From contig RAYF01000015.1 of the NCBI GenBank assembly GCA_003611745.1, positions 37,471 to 101,470 on the forward strand: 64,000 nucleotides of DNA, given 5' to 3'. A program made the position numbers and the translations under genes. This document shows, one piece after another, positions 35,936 to 43,923 of this stretch; the first letter of the stretch is position 1; every line of letters starts with the position of its first letter. The notes under the pieces are model-generated. The model had not been told where the DNA came from and ran no database searches. It saw nothing but the letters and a program-made list of their open reading frames with translations. The stretch comes from a bacterium D16-36. Its GTDB lineage: Bacteria > Bacillota > Clostridia > Lachnospirales > Lachnospiraceae.

Positions 35936-36080
35936 ATTCATCCAGACGGCTTCTGTCCTCGGCCTGCCCCTATCAGCTCCTCTAATTTCACTAAAAAAGG
36001 AGCATACGGCCAAGAATGAGCACCTTGAAGAAAATCTCCACAATGCCCAAAGCAACGGCTACCGCACGCCATATCAGGCA
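35936..36080 (+). repeat. Degenerate duplicate of the 37.7-38.0 kb segment
   Basis: ATTCATCCAGACGGCTTCTG to CAGCTCCTC.AATTTC is followed directly by AAAAAAGGAGCATACGGCC and on to CAACGGCTACC. The same two blocks occur at 37739 and 37946, but there they are separated by about 150 bp containing the start of a 55-residue gene. This copy has lost that part and is frameshifted. Confidence 0.7.
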
Positions 36081-36175
36081 CGAGCATTGGCATACTAAAA
36101 AAAGACACCTGCTGTTATGGCAAATGCCTATGTATCCAAATGCAAAGCTTCCCTAAAGGAACTTTTCGGTTTCTT

Positions 36176-36240
36176 GGCAAGCTTCGCCCCAGAGGGGAAT
36201 GTGCTTAAAAGCACATGGGTATTTGGTCTACGCTCCGTTT
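36176..36240 (+). repeat. Degenerate third copy of the structured repeat (R3)
   Basis: GGCAAGCTTCGCCCCAGAGGGG is followed by the insert AATGTGCTTAAAAGCACAT (a hairpin) and then GGGTATTTG. The flanking parts match R1 (CAAGTTCGCCCCAGAGGGG...GGGTATTTGAC). The 3' half of the repeat is missing. Confidence 0.5.
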
Positions 36241-36310
36241 TACCCTTTTTACCCCACCCTATTTTGCGATTCGACAATTAGGCTTTTTCCGTGCCATACT
36301 ATTTTAGGTA

Positions 36311-36448
36311 CTACTCGACTTCCTCGTCCGTAAGCGACCTGCCTAACGCCTTTACCGCATCAATCATTTTTCGCCACTCATACCGCTTTCCGTCTGACGG
36401 TTCCATCAGCCTACCGTCTTTCGCGTAATCCGCTATATCCTTTTCCAT
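36311..36448 (-). CDS. 45-residue protein downstream of DUF3800 gene
   Basis: ATG at 36448 opens MEKDIADYAKDGRLMEPSDG, then KRYEWRKMIDAVKALGRSL, ending in acidic residues. It begins 17 bases after the DUF3800 stop on the same strand, so it is probably co-transcribed. It is soluble, with two predicted helices. A small partner or regulator of the DUF3800 protein is possible. Confidence 0.5.
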   Translation of the reverse strand: MEKDIADYAKDGRLMEPSDGKRYEWRKMIDAVKALGRSLTDEEVE

Positions 36449-36465
36449 TCTAACACATCCGCTCC

Positions 36466-37146
36466 CTATAAATGTTTCTTCAATAACGGCTTAAGATAGT
36501 TCTTTTTAAAGTCACGTACTGAACAAAAGAATTCCTGTTCCGACCTTGAAAATGAATTGGACTCTGCTTTTTCCGCAAGTAGTTCCATTGTACAGATCAG
36601 GTCAGCCGCCTGAAACAATTTATAATCTACCGGCTTCACTTTTCGGAACTCTACATGGGCATAAAGCGTATTAAAAACAGAAGTCAGAATTTTGGTAAGT
36701 TCTATCTGCCCGTTGTCGTAATAGATTATAATGCGGTTAAATTGCTCCCAAAAATTTTGATGATCCTTAAGTATTCCTGCAATCGCTTTTGATATTCTTG
36801 CTGTTAACGTAATTACATCCGGACATTCATCTTTTCTTATTTTTGCACAGGCATAACGGAAATCCAATTTACGGGCAAAATTAAATAATGCATTAAAAAG
36901 CCGTTTTCGTTCTTCCATAAGGTCATTGACATAAACGGATTCCCTGCGGATCAGTGGCCCCGTATGGATGGCATGCTGCTTATATCCAATGTTTGTCAAG
37001 TGACTCTCCAAATCATCAATATTTTTGCTAATATCCACATCCTGATTATGCAAAACCATTGCAACCAGATAAAATGGCGCATGAAAATCATATGGCCCAA
37101 AATCGCCCGATTCATCTATAAAAACACTTAAAATCTTTTCAGCCAT
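36466..37146 (-). CDS. DUF3800 domain protein
   Basis: The 226 residues carry the DUF3800 signature: SVFIDESGDFG (about 7-17) with the leading acidic pair, a central RIIIYYDNGQ strand, and VKPVDYKLFQAADLICTMEL near the C-terminus with the conserved Q.AD. The acidic residues are arranged like an RNase H-fold nuclease. These genes are frequent in defence and mobile regions, but no biochemical role is established. A palindromic terminator-like hairpin lies 44 bases upstream of the start. Confidence 0.85.
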   Translation of the reverse strand: MAEKILSVFIDESGDFGPYDFHAPFYLVAMVLHNQDVDISKNIDDLESHLTNIGYKQHAIHTGPLIRRESVYVNDLMEERKRLFNALFNFARKLDFRYACAKIRKDECPDVITLTARISKAIAGILKDHQNFWEQFNRIIIYYDNGQIELTKILTSVFNTLYAHVEFRKVKPVDYKLFQAADLICTMELLAEKAESNSFSRSEQEFFCSVRDFKKNYLKPLLKKHL

Positions 37147-37869
37147 AGATTATTTCCTTCATCCCTCTCAGATTTCCCTAACAAAAATAGCGGGGAAATT
37201 CCCCGCCGTTCGGTGGACCAGGGTCTTTCGACCAGCCCAATCAGTGATATCACTGACTTATTTATATGTTAATATTAACGGAAATATACCTCACTGTCAA
37301 TGATGTTCAGAAAAATTTTTAAATAACTTTACGTACTATTTTTCATAATATATCAGAAAATGTCGAATGCTACAAGCGGTTTTCCGGCTTTTTTCTTTTT
37401 CCGCTTGCTATCCCACCAAAACAGAGGTAAGCTACGACACCACGAGGAGGGATTGGATTGGAAAAAGATTCTGCATTGTACCAGCTCATGATCGTCCACA
37501 TGAACAGCATTGTAAGCGGTGACGGTGACAACTCTATAAAATTTATAAAATGTACCCGGAGTATATACACATTTTCCTTTCTCAGCCTTTTCCAATGCCT
37601 TCGTTGTAAGTATGTCCATATCCCAAAATAATAAATGTATTTTGGGGTAGCACTGTAACCCGTCTGACTTGGAACAATCTTTTTATCTTTGTAAGCTCCC
37701 GCTAATATTCCTAATCTTTCTTCTCTCTATAATCCAGTATTCATCCAGACGGCTTCTGTCCTCAGCCTGCCCCTAACAGCTCCTCAAATTTCCCTTCTCT
37801 CTACCCCTTCCGCATATTTTTCTGTTTTCTGGTTAAAATAACTTTATAACTGAAATGGAGGTAATTTTT
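37147..37869. other. Gene-poor stretch with palindromes
   Basis: A perfect palindrome GCGGGGAA-A-TTCCCCGC lies at 37190-37206 and CAGTGATATCACTG near 37245. A minus frame of 88 codons (37353-37619) has no ribosome site and no recognisable pattern. The right part (from 37739) belongs to the duplicated block, and GGTTAAAATAAC near 37834 is a likely -10 for the 55-residue gene. Confidence 0.4.
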
Positions 37870-38037
37870 ATGAAACAGGCAGAAAAGGATAAACCGATCC
37901 ATACCACCCCGAAGGGGGTCTGGGAAGGCAGCACCACCTTAAAAAAGGAGCATACGGCCAAGAACGAGCACCTTGAGGAAATCTCCACAGATGCCCAAGG
38001 CAACGGCTACCCTTCCAATGCCAAGCAGGACAGATGA
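37870..38037 (+). CDS. 55-residue hydrophilic protein
   Basis: GGAGG precedes the ATG at 37870. The product is MKQAEKDKPIHTTPKGVWEG... with a Lys/Glu/Asn-rich middle (KKEHTAKNEHLEE). It is probably unstructured and lacks membrane segments. A broken copy lies at 35990-36080. Unknown function. Confidence 0.5.
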   Translation: MKQAEKDKPIHTTPKGVWEGSTTLKKEHTAKNEHLEEISTDAQGNGYPSNAKQDR

Positions 38038-38276
38038 CATGCCCTGCCTACATAAGTGCCTTCCTGCAGCCTGCTTCACAGTACCATACTCTGCTATCTT
38101 TACAACTTTTGTAAATGTCTTATCCTCCTGCCCATCTCCGTTGGCGTTCTATTTACCCCCACTCCTTTAAAATACGCCAAATACAGATTGGGGGTTCAAA
38201 GGCAACTATCATGTTGCAATCCTTTGGTATGAATATCATTACTGCACCAAATTAATAGGAGTAATGAATATATACT

Positions 38277-38362
38277 GAAAATTGATTTCCGTGACTAAAG
38301 TAAGATTTAATGAAATTCTGTATGCGGTTGTGGTAAAATAACAGCGTTGAACAATTAAACAA
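38277..38362 (+). promoter_or_regulatory. Cassette-type promoter P4 (repeat copy 4)
   Basis: AAAATTGATTTCCGTG...TTTAATGAAATTCTGTATGCG...TTGTGGTAAAATAA...GAACAATTAAACAAAT aligns with P1 over about 85 bp. The extended -10 is TGGTAAAAT. The rest of 38038-38276 shows no gene. Confidence 0.65.
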
Positions 38363-38399
38363 ATTGTAATTTTCTTAGCTAAGGGAGGGTAAAAGAATA

Positions 38400-39599
38400 G
38401 TGGATAAATTAACAATCAAAAAAGCTCGGTTAGATCAGACTGACGAGGTTAATGAAATCGTAAGTAAAACGATAAAAGAAATATATTCAAAATACTATTC
38501 GAATGAGGTAGTGGATTTCTTTTTGGAATTACATAATCGCGATAATATCAATAATGACATTTCGCAAGACAATACCTATGTGATTGGTTGTGGAGCTACC
38601 ATTGTCGGAACAGGCACAATTAACCAAAACGCTATTTCAAGAGTATATATAACTCCTAATAAGCAACATAAAGGAATTGGAACCAAGCTTATGGATTATT
38701 TGGAGGCAGAAATAATAAAGAATTATTCGTATGTAAATATAGATGCATCATTGCCAGCTGCTGAATTTTATCGCAAACGAGGATACGAGTTTTTAAGGCA
38801 AGCGGAGCATTCCGTTGCAAATGGTAAATTATTGTCATATTCAATTATGCGAAAAAGAGAATTTAATATAGCCCCGGCTTTATATAATGCCCCATCTGTT
38901 CTTGTTCGAAAAGAGATTGAATTGCAGGGGCTTGATTTTGATGAATATCAAACAAAAGTTCCAAATAGAGTTTATTTGTTGGCTGATAGTCTGTTTGATA
39001 CGATGCTCGCAAAGAATGTTGGCACTCTTACATTTAATGTCGGTGGAGGCATATATGTAATGAACCATAACAGCAATTTAGGTTTTGCAAAAGGTGAAAT
39101 GTGTTCACCAGGGCTTGCAACTCAAGCAGAGGATTTATATGCAGCGGGAGTTAAAGAACTGATTCATGTTGGATTCGCCGGTGGGAATAAGATTGGGGAT
39201 TATGTTCTTACCGATGGGGCTTATAACGATACCTCTATTACTAGATTATATGGATTTAAGGGTGAACTAATCGAATCAACAAAGGATTTGACAGATTCTT
39301 TTTGTATGGAATTGGAGAAAAAGGGGATATCCTGTATTCGTGGTTATCATTGGACAACGGATGGTGGATATGTTCAGCCTGAATGGAGAGGACGATATTA
39401 TTTAAACGATATGGGTGCTAAATGCGTTGAGATGGAAGGAGCAGGACTATTTACAATAGCAAATTTCCGTTCCCGTAAGGCAACAGCGATATATGTTGTA
39501 TCTGACAGTGGATCAAATGATGAATGGAATCTTGGTTGGGGTGAAAGCACTCTTGAAAATAGTATTCAAAAATTGATTGATGCACTAGCGAGAAATTGA
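38400..39599 (+). CDS. Fusion of GNAT acetyltransferase and nucleoside phosphorylase-like domain
   Basis: The GTG start at 38400 has AAGGGAGGG upstream. Residues about 3-145 form a GNAT domain (SRVYITPNKQHKGIGTKLMD motif A, then LPAAEFYRKRGYEF). Residues about 160-399 resemble the PNP/UDP phosphorylase superfamily: GEMCSPGLATQAEDLYAAGV, LIHVGFAGGNKIGDYVLTDG (G.aG/GD pattern) and KCVEMEGAGLFTIANFRSRK (the E-M-E ribose-binding signature), then VSDSG. A GNAT domain on a nucleosidase is unusual. Chemistry could be modification of a nucleoside-like compound; that is inference. It lies behind P4, with R2 after its stop. Confidence 0.8.
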   Translation: MDKLTIKKARLDQTDEVNEIVSKTIKEIYSKYYSNEVVDFFLELHNRDNINNDISQDNTYVIGCGATIVGTGTINQNAISRVYITPNKQHKGIGTKLMDYLEAEIIKNYSYVNIDASLPAAEFYRKRGYEFLRQAEHSVANGKLLSYSIMRKREFNIAPALYNAPSVLVRKEIELQGLDFDEYQTKVPNRVYLLADSLFDTMLAKNVGTLTFNVGGGIYVMNHNSNLGFAKGEMCSPGLATQAEDLYAAGVKELIHVGFAGGNKIGDYVLTDGAYNDTSITRLYGFKGELIESTKDLTDSFCMELEKKGISCIRGYHWTTDGGYVQPEWRGRYYLNDMGAKCVEMEGAGLFTIANFRSRKATAIYVVSDSGSNDEWNLGWGESTLENSIQKLIDALARN

Positions 39600-39635
39600 T
39601 TTCCGAGTTTTAAAAAAATATTTCTTGACATATCA

Positions 39636-39778
39636 GTCAAATACCCCGCAGCAAGCTACGGGGCATGCCTTAGCTTCTCTTTAGCATGTCCGCCCCAAGG
39701 GGCGGGGTATTTGACCCGCGCGCAGTCGCCAAGTGCAAGCAAGCTTGCGTTTGGCTCGTTGCGTACGCGAGAATAAAA
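39636..39778 (+). repeat. 143-bp structured repeat R2
   Basis: Perfect 14-bp outer arms GTCAAATACCCCGC/GCGGGGTATTTGAC enclose GGGGCATGC and a GCCCCaaGGGGC stem. Then come GCCAAGTGCAAG/CTTGCGTTTGGC and GCGTACGC. It has the same length and 3' half as R1. It begins 37 bases after the stop of the GNAT-nucleosidase gene. The sequence from 39779 to 40062 holds no gene. Confidence 0.85.
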
Positions 39779-40062
39779 TTATGGTAGGTTATTGAAAAAG
39801 TTTAGGAGAACATGGAAATGCAGAACTTACATTTTACAATGAACTATATGTATATGTATTACAGACGTACTTCGAAGTAATTGTGTTTCGATTAGATGCA
39901 CAGTTACGCAGGTAGGTCTGATATGTCTGTGCATATAAATCGATAGGTGTAAGTTGTGATTTTTATAAGATGCTTGTAATAACCGATGGTTTTAGAAGTG
40001 CACTGGACATATTTTATGTTTAGTGCATTTTTTTTGTTTGGGTATGGCGGAGGAGACTGTAT

Positions 40063-40563
40063 ATGAAAAATTTAATTGTAAGATATGCAAAAAGAGAAGA
40101 ACTTGAATCTGTAAATAAAATCCGTAAACAGGTCAATGAGGTTCATGTTAAGGGACGCCCGGATATATTTCGTGAGGATGGGTGGCAGTTCATAGAGCCA
40201 TTTGTATATACAAGATTCGACGAGGAAAACAGCGGAGTTATTGTTGCCGCCATTGAAGATGAAATAGTTGGATTTGCTGTGGTTCAGTATATAGTGAGAC
40301 CGGAATCTCCTTATAATAAGGAGCGCAAATTTTTCCATATAGAGGAGTTTGGGGTAGATGAAAATTATAGGCGAAAAGGCATTGCTACTGCCATAATTGA
40401 TTTTGTCAAAGAAGACGCAAAAAAACGCAGCTTTAAAAAAATAGAACTTGATATGTGGGAATTTAATGACGGTGCATTGGCATTTTATGAAAGTATAGGC
40501 TTAAAAACTTTCAGAAGATACATGGAAAGTTATGTGGAAACAAAGGGGGCGGACAAAACATGA
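40063..40563 (+). CDS. GNAT family N-acetyltransferase
   Basis: The 166 residues have the complete GNAT fold: EDEIVGFAVVQYIVRPESPY, then KFFHIEEFGVDENYRRKGIA with TAIIDFVKEDA (motif A), and ELDMWEFNDGALAFYESIGL. Related to the aminoglycoside/amine acetyltransferases with the NxxAxxFYE motif. Its stop overlaps the next gene by ATGA. Confidence 0.86.
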   Translation: MKNLIVRYAKREELESVNKIRKQVNEVHVKGRPDIFREDGWQFIEPFVYTRFDEENSGVIVAAIEDEIVGFAVVQYIVRPESPYNKERKFFHIEEFGVDENYRRKGIATAIIDFVKEDAKKRSFKKIELDMWEFNDGALAFYESIGLKTFRRYMESYVETKGADKT

Positions 40564-41068
40564 ATGTAATCATACTTGGTTCCGGAGGATGTGTCAGCAC
40601 ACCAAGGGCATGTTGTAACTGCCGCGTATGTACGCAAGCGCGGCAGAAAGGATTTCGTGCTTTCAAAAAAACAATATTCTGATTGAATTGGTTCCTGTAG
40701 ATGAACAGGAACACGTGGCAATATTTATTATCTCTTCTAACAGCAAAAAGATAATTTATGCCCCATGTGATGTAAAACCATTTCCAAAGTCAGAGAAATT
40801 TCACGGTGCAGATGTTTTAATCATTGGCAATACAATTGTCGGGGACATATTAAAAGATGGATTTGTATTAGATAAAAATAACCCACTGCGAAAGGAACTG
40901 TTTATGTTAGATGAAATTGATACAATACGAAAACAGTATGGGATCAAAAAAGTTATTATTACACATTTAGAGGAAGACTGGGGAAAGTCATATGATGATT
41001 ATAGAGAATTGGAGAAAGAATTGAACTTAATACAATTTGCGTATGATGGATTGAAAATACAGTTATGA
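40560..41068 (+). pseudogene. MBL-fold hydrolase (PhnP-like), internally deleted
   Basis: ATG at 40560 opens MNVIILGSGGCVSTPRACCN and CRVCTQARQKGF, the N-terminus of PhnP/ElaC-like beta-lactamase-fold hydrolases. After residue 32 a shift of frame and a large deletion remove the HxHxDH metal site. The sequence resumes as a C-terminal part (KKIIYAPCDVKPFPKSEKFH...KKVIITHLEEDWGKSYDDY). The catalytic centre is gone. It is translationally coupled to the GNAT gene. Confidence 0.7.
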
Positions 41069-41300
41069 GCAGAGTAAGGGCTGGTTTTCCAAGTACATTT
41101 TTCTGTTCTAAGTGTATGATGTTAATGTTTCCAATTATGGAGACAGTTTTTGATTTCGATTTATGGGAGGATTAAAATTCACGCGAACAATATATTAAGG
41201 ATTGTGAGGAACAGATATTTGTTGTTGCGAAAGATGCCAAATCCGTGCCCTGCCATTGCAGACAGGGCATAACAACCATTCCATGCTTTTGCGCTCGCTA

Positions 41301-41546
41301 TTATTTGTCATTTGATTTATGGCTGCCTTCTTTTCGCAGTATAATACTGCTGACAATTCCTAAGCCACCCAATGCTGCACACCATTTTGAAGAAAAAGCC
41401 GCCCCTGCCACAATTAAGCCAGCCCCCGCAATTAAGTTGCATACTGCGGCAGATTTTACCGCTTTTTTGTCAGGATTTGGGAGCCTAACCGAAATGCCCA
41501 ACGCTTCATCTAATTTCCCACAAACTTGATTTACTTCTTTAATCAT
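41301..41546 (-). CDS. Small membrane protein (81 residues)
   Basis: AGGAGG precedes the ATG at 41546. The protein has a soluble N-terminal segment (MIKEVNQVCGKLDEALGISV) and two hydrophobic helices (AAVCNLIAGAGLIVAGAAFS, then CAALGGLGIVSSIIL). Its start overlaps the stop of the 35-residue gene. It lies in the operon downstream of the TetR gene. Function not known. Confidence 0.6.
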   Translation of the reverse strand: MIKEVNQVCGKLDEALGISVRLPNPDKKAVKSAAVCNLIAGAGLIVAGAAFSSKWCAALGGLGIVSSIILRKEGSHKSNDK

Positions 41547-41646
41547 TCTCTGTCCTCCTAAAATAGCAACTGTCTGCCAACAGGCTGTCTGGTTTATCAG
41601 TTTCCTTGCTGTCAACGGATATTATTTTGTACTCAAATTCCTCCAT
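41539..41646 (-). CDS. 35-residue small protein in TetR operon
   Basis: ATG at 41646 with a full AAGGAGG opens MEEFEYKIISVDSKETDKPD, then SLLADSCYFRRTEND. The stop overlaps the next start. It looks like the first strand of a DUF4177-like fold but is truncated. Too small to assign. Confidence 0.5.
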   Translation of the reverse strand: MEEFEYKIISVDSKETDKPDSLLADSCYFRRTEND

Positions 41647-41657
41647 AAAGACCTCCT

Positions 41658-42248
41658 TCATTCAAAAATATCAGCCACAAGGCTATCCACCATGAACTCA
41701 AAGACAGCAAAATAGTCACAGGTGACAGAAAGTGTTTCCTTTGCATTGATAGTAGATAGCAGCGCACTTAATATCCCATACGCCTTAGATTCTTCCATTT
41801 TTAGTTCAAGGCCGGCGGCATGAACTGCCTGCCTGAAAAAATCAAAGCTGTCAAATTTAACTTTTTTTATTGTTTCTTCTGGCAGTTTTGTGATAAAGGA
41901 TTGGAAATCTGGCGTATTGACGTTATACAGGAAAGGCTTGCTGTCATATTCCTTAAAAAGCTCTTTCATTGATTCGGCAAACCCATCCTTTGTCCGCCTG
42001 TCCCTGTTAATCGCAAAAATCTTTTCTTCCAGCCTCCTTTGTATGGTTTCGATTGTTTCAAAAAACAAATCTTCTTTTGTTTGGTACAGCGTATAAAATG
42101 TACCGACTGATATCCCCGCTTTCTCACACAAGCTTTTAATGCTTGTCTTTTTATACCCCTGTGCTATCCAGCATTCTTCGCATAATTCTTTCAGCCTTTT
42201 TCTGATATTCTCTTTGTCAGCATCTGAAAGCACTGGCTTTGATGGCAT
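41658..42248 (-). CDS. TetR family repressor
   Basis: AAGGAGGGG before 42248 fixes the start (196 residues). The TetR helix-turn-helix spans about 22-65 (GYKKTSIKSLCEKAGISVGT then FYTLYQTKEDLF). The ligand domain is divergent. It heads an operon with two small genes; the promoter includes an IR, so it is likely autoregulated. Confidence 0.87.
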   Translation of the reverse strand: MPSKPVLSDADKENIRKRLKELCEECWIAQGYKKTSIKSLCEKAGISVGTFYTLYQTKEDLFFETIETIQRRLEEKIFAINRDRRTKDGFAESMKELFKEYDSKPFLYNVNTPDFQSFITKLPEETIKKVKFDSFDFFRQAVHAAGLELKMEESKAYGILSALLSTINAKETLSVTCDYFAVFEFMVDSLVADIFE

Positions 42249-42275
42249 GTCTGTTCCCCTCCTTTTTGAACTATA

Positions 42276-42336
42276 TTTACGAATATTCTTATACAATGTT
42301 CGTAAACATAATAACATTGTCTAGGGATATTGTCAA
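42276..42336 (-). promoter_or_regulatory. Promoter and operator of the TetR gene
   Basis: TTGACA (42331-42336), 17 bp, TATTAT (42308-42313) on the minus strand. Just downstream lies the dyad TTTACGAA...TTCGTAAA (42276-42306). It fits a TetR operator at the start site. Confidence 0.65.
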
Positions 42337-42495
42337 GCAAAAGACTTACTAAAAAATGACAGTAGTATCTTGCTATTTTGAACATAAAAAGTTAGAATAT
42401 ATGAAAACATATGGCTATTAAAAGTGTCGGTTTTTAATAACCGAACTAATACACTAAAAAAGACTTAACCGAAATTTTAAAGGGGGCAGATACAC

Positions 42496-42993
42496 TTGAA
42501 GCATGCAGGAACAAAAACAATTGAAACTGTACGATTAATACTTCGCAGACTCGAGCTTACCGATGCGGAAATGATGTTTCGTAATTGGACAGGTGATGAT
42601 AAAGTTACACGTTTTTTGCGTTGGGATGCACATACGACGATTGATGATACAAAAAACATGATCCAACAATGGGTAGATAACTATCAGTATGATTCTACTT
42701 ATTATTGGGGAATGTATCTAAAAAAGGGCACAGACTCCGCTTGTGCCCTAGCAAGAATTTTCTGCGAAAATTCTTGTTGGCAGCCACCACACAGCGAACA
42801 GTTTCCTATAGAGAAAAATAGTGAAATGATTGGTTCAATCGGTGTCACTATAACCTCGGAGTATGATTTTAAAGGTGAATTAGGCTATAAGATTGGCATG
42901 CTTTACGAAGGGCTTATACGGCATTACTATAAAACACGGGACGGATTTCATGATTGTGCTTTATACGGAATAATACGAAATGAATGGGCTTAA
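42496..42993 (+). CDS. GNAT acetyltransferase (RimJ-like) with insertion and deletion
   Basis: The frame (TTG start) begins TKTIETVRLILRRLELTDAE, the RimJ/RimL opening, and ends EGLIRHYYKTRDGFHDCALY, the family C-terminus. Between them about 30 residues (77-107: GTDSACALARIFCENSCWQ...) replace a short loop. Around residue 135, GYKIG joins directly to MLYEG, skipping about 50 residues that would carry the acetyl-CoA motif. The inserted bases form two hairpins (42726-42748 and 42752-42776). The protein lacks motif A, so it is probably inactive. It remains open throughout. Confidence 0.7.
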   Translation: MKHAGTKTIETVRLILRRLELTDAEMMFRNWTGDDKVTRFLRWDAHTTIDDTKNMIQQWVDNYQYDSTYYWGMYLKKGTDSACALARIFCENSCWQPPHSEQFPIEKNSEMIGSIGVTITSEYDFKGELGYKIGMLYEGLIRHYYKTRDGFHDCALYGIIRNEWA

Positions 42994-43101
42994 ACATACT
43001 TTAAGCAGAAGGGACATTTAACCGCCGTAGTAATATAACTTAGCAGTCCCTGTAAGTATAAAAAGTGAAAAATCCTGTAATTGTTATGGGGGAACATATA
43101 G

Positions 43102-43827
43102 ATGGTATATAAATATTGTGAAAATAAGAATTTTGAAGATTTAGCCAGCGGAAAAGTTATCGCCCACAAAAGCGGATATCCCAACTTCCCTGTAAGGCTT
43201 GCGCAGGAAATATTCAGCAGATGCCTGCACTACTTAGATAACCCCGGCAGCATATGTATTTACGACCCTTGCTGTGGCGGCGGCTATCTGCTGGCCGTAC
43301 TCGGATTTTTAAACTATGAAAAAATAGACACTATAATAGCCTCTGATATAAATGAGGAAGCGGTACAGCTTGCCGCTGAAAACCTGTCACTGCTTACTAA
43401 AAACGGGCTGAACCAACGCATACAGCAATTAAAGCATTACCTATCGCTGCATAACAAAAGTTCACATAAAGAAGCACTGGATAGCGCTGCCAATTTATTA
43501 AGCATATTAACAAATTCAGCGCATGAAATAGGGTACAAAGTATTTCAAACAAATATCTTATCAGATTGTCCATTTGATACCCAGACATTCAAGGCAGATA
43601 TCATATTTACCGATGTTCCATATGGAAACCTCGTAAAATGGCAGCATAAAAACGAAGATAACATCAATCTGCTTGAACAGCTGCTGCCAGTGGCAAAAGA
43701 TGGAGCAATTGTCGCAGTGTGCTCTGACAAATCACAAAAATTTCAATCCGATTATTTTCAGAGACTAGAAAAACAGGTGATAGGCAAACGTCTATTCCAA
43801 ATATTCAAGGCAGTGCAGACCAAATAA
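43102..43827 (+). CDS. AviRa-like rRNA methyltransferase
   Basis: The 241-residue protein shows the opening GKVIAHKSGYPNFPVRLAQE and SAM motif I in IYDPCCGGGYLLAVLGFLNY (about 53-72), with the next acidic strand IIASDINEEA (about 79-88) and motif IV FTDVPYGNLVKW (about 171-182). This matches AviRa, the methylase of G2535 of 23S rRNA that protects against avilamycin-type orthosomycins. The identity is from memory of the motif. Other N6/N1 rRNA methylases are the alternative. Confidence 0.75.
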   Translation: MVYKYCENKNFEDLASGKVIAHKSGYPNFPVRLAQEIFSRCLHYLDNPGSICIYDPCCGGGYLLAVLGFLNYEKIDTIIASDINEEAVQLAAENLSLLTKNGLNQRIQQLKHYLSLHNKSSHKEALDSAANLLSILTNSAHEIGYKVFQTNILSDCPFDTQTFKADIIFTDVPYGNLVKWQHKNEDNINLLEQLLPVAKDGAIVAVCSDKSQKFQSDYFQRLEKQVIGKRLFQIFKAVQTK

Positions 43828-43923
43828 TAATCCGCAATAATTATTTGACTTTCCCCATTTTTCAACCTACCCTCTTCTAAAATGGGGAAAGCCAGATCCT
43901 GCAGAATCCCCTCTGGAAATGCC

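Noticed and set aside
37353..37619. Minus-strand 88-codon frame MDILTTKALEKAEK...
   Set aside because: No Shine-Dalgarno, no recognisable fold, and the last third is basic low-complexity; not strong enough to call.
28021..39778. CRISPR array or integron attC for R1/R2
   Set aside because: Only two or three distant copies, no regular spacers or Cas genes; ends do not match the attC core I know and no IntI is present.
41069..41300. Small gene REQYIKDCEEQIFVVAKDAK near 41190
   Set aside because: No start codon in frame with a ribosome site; appears as a fragment only.
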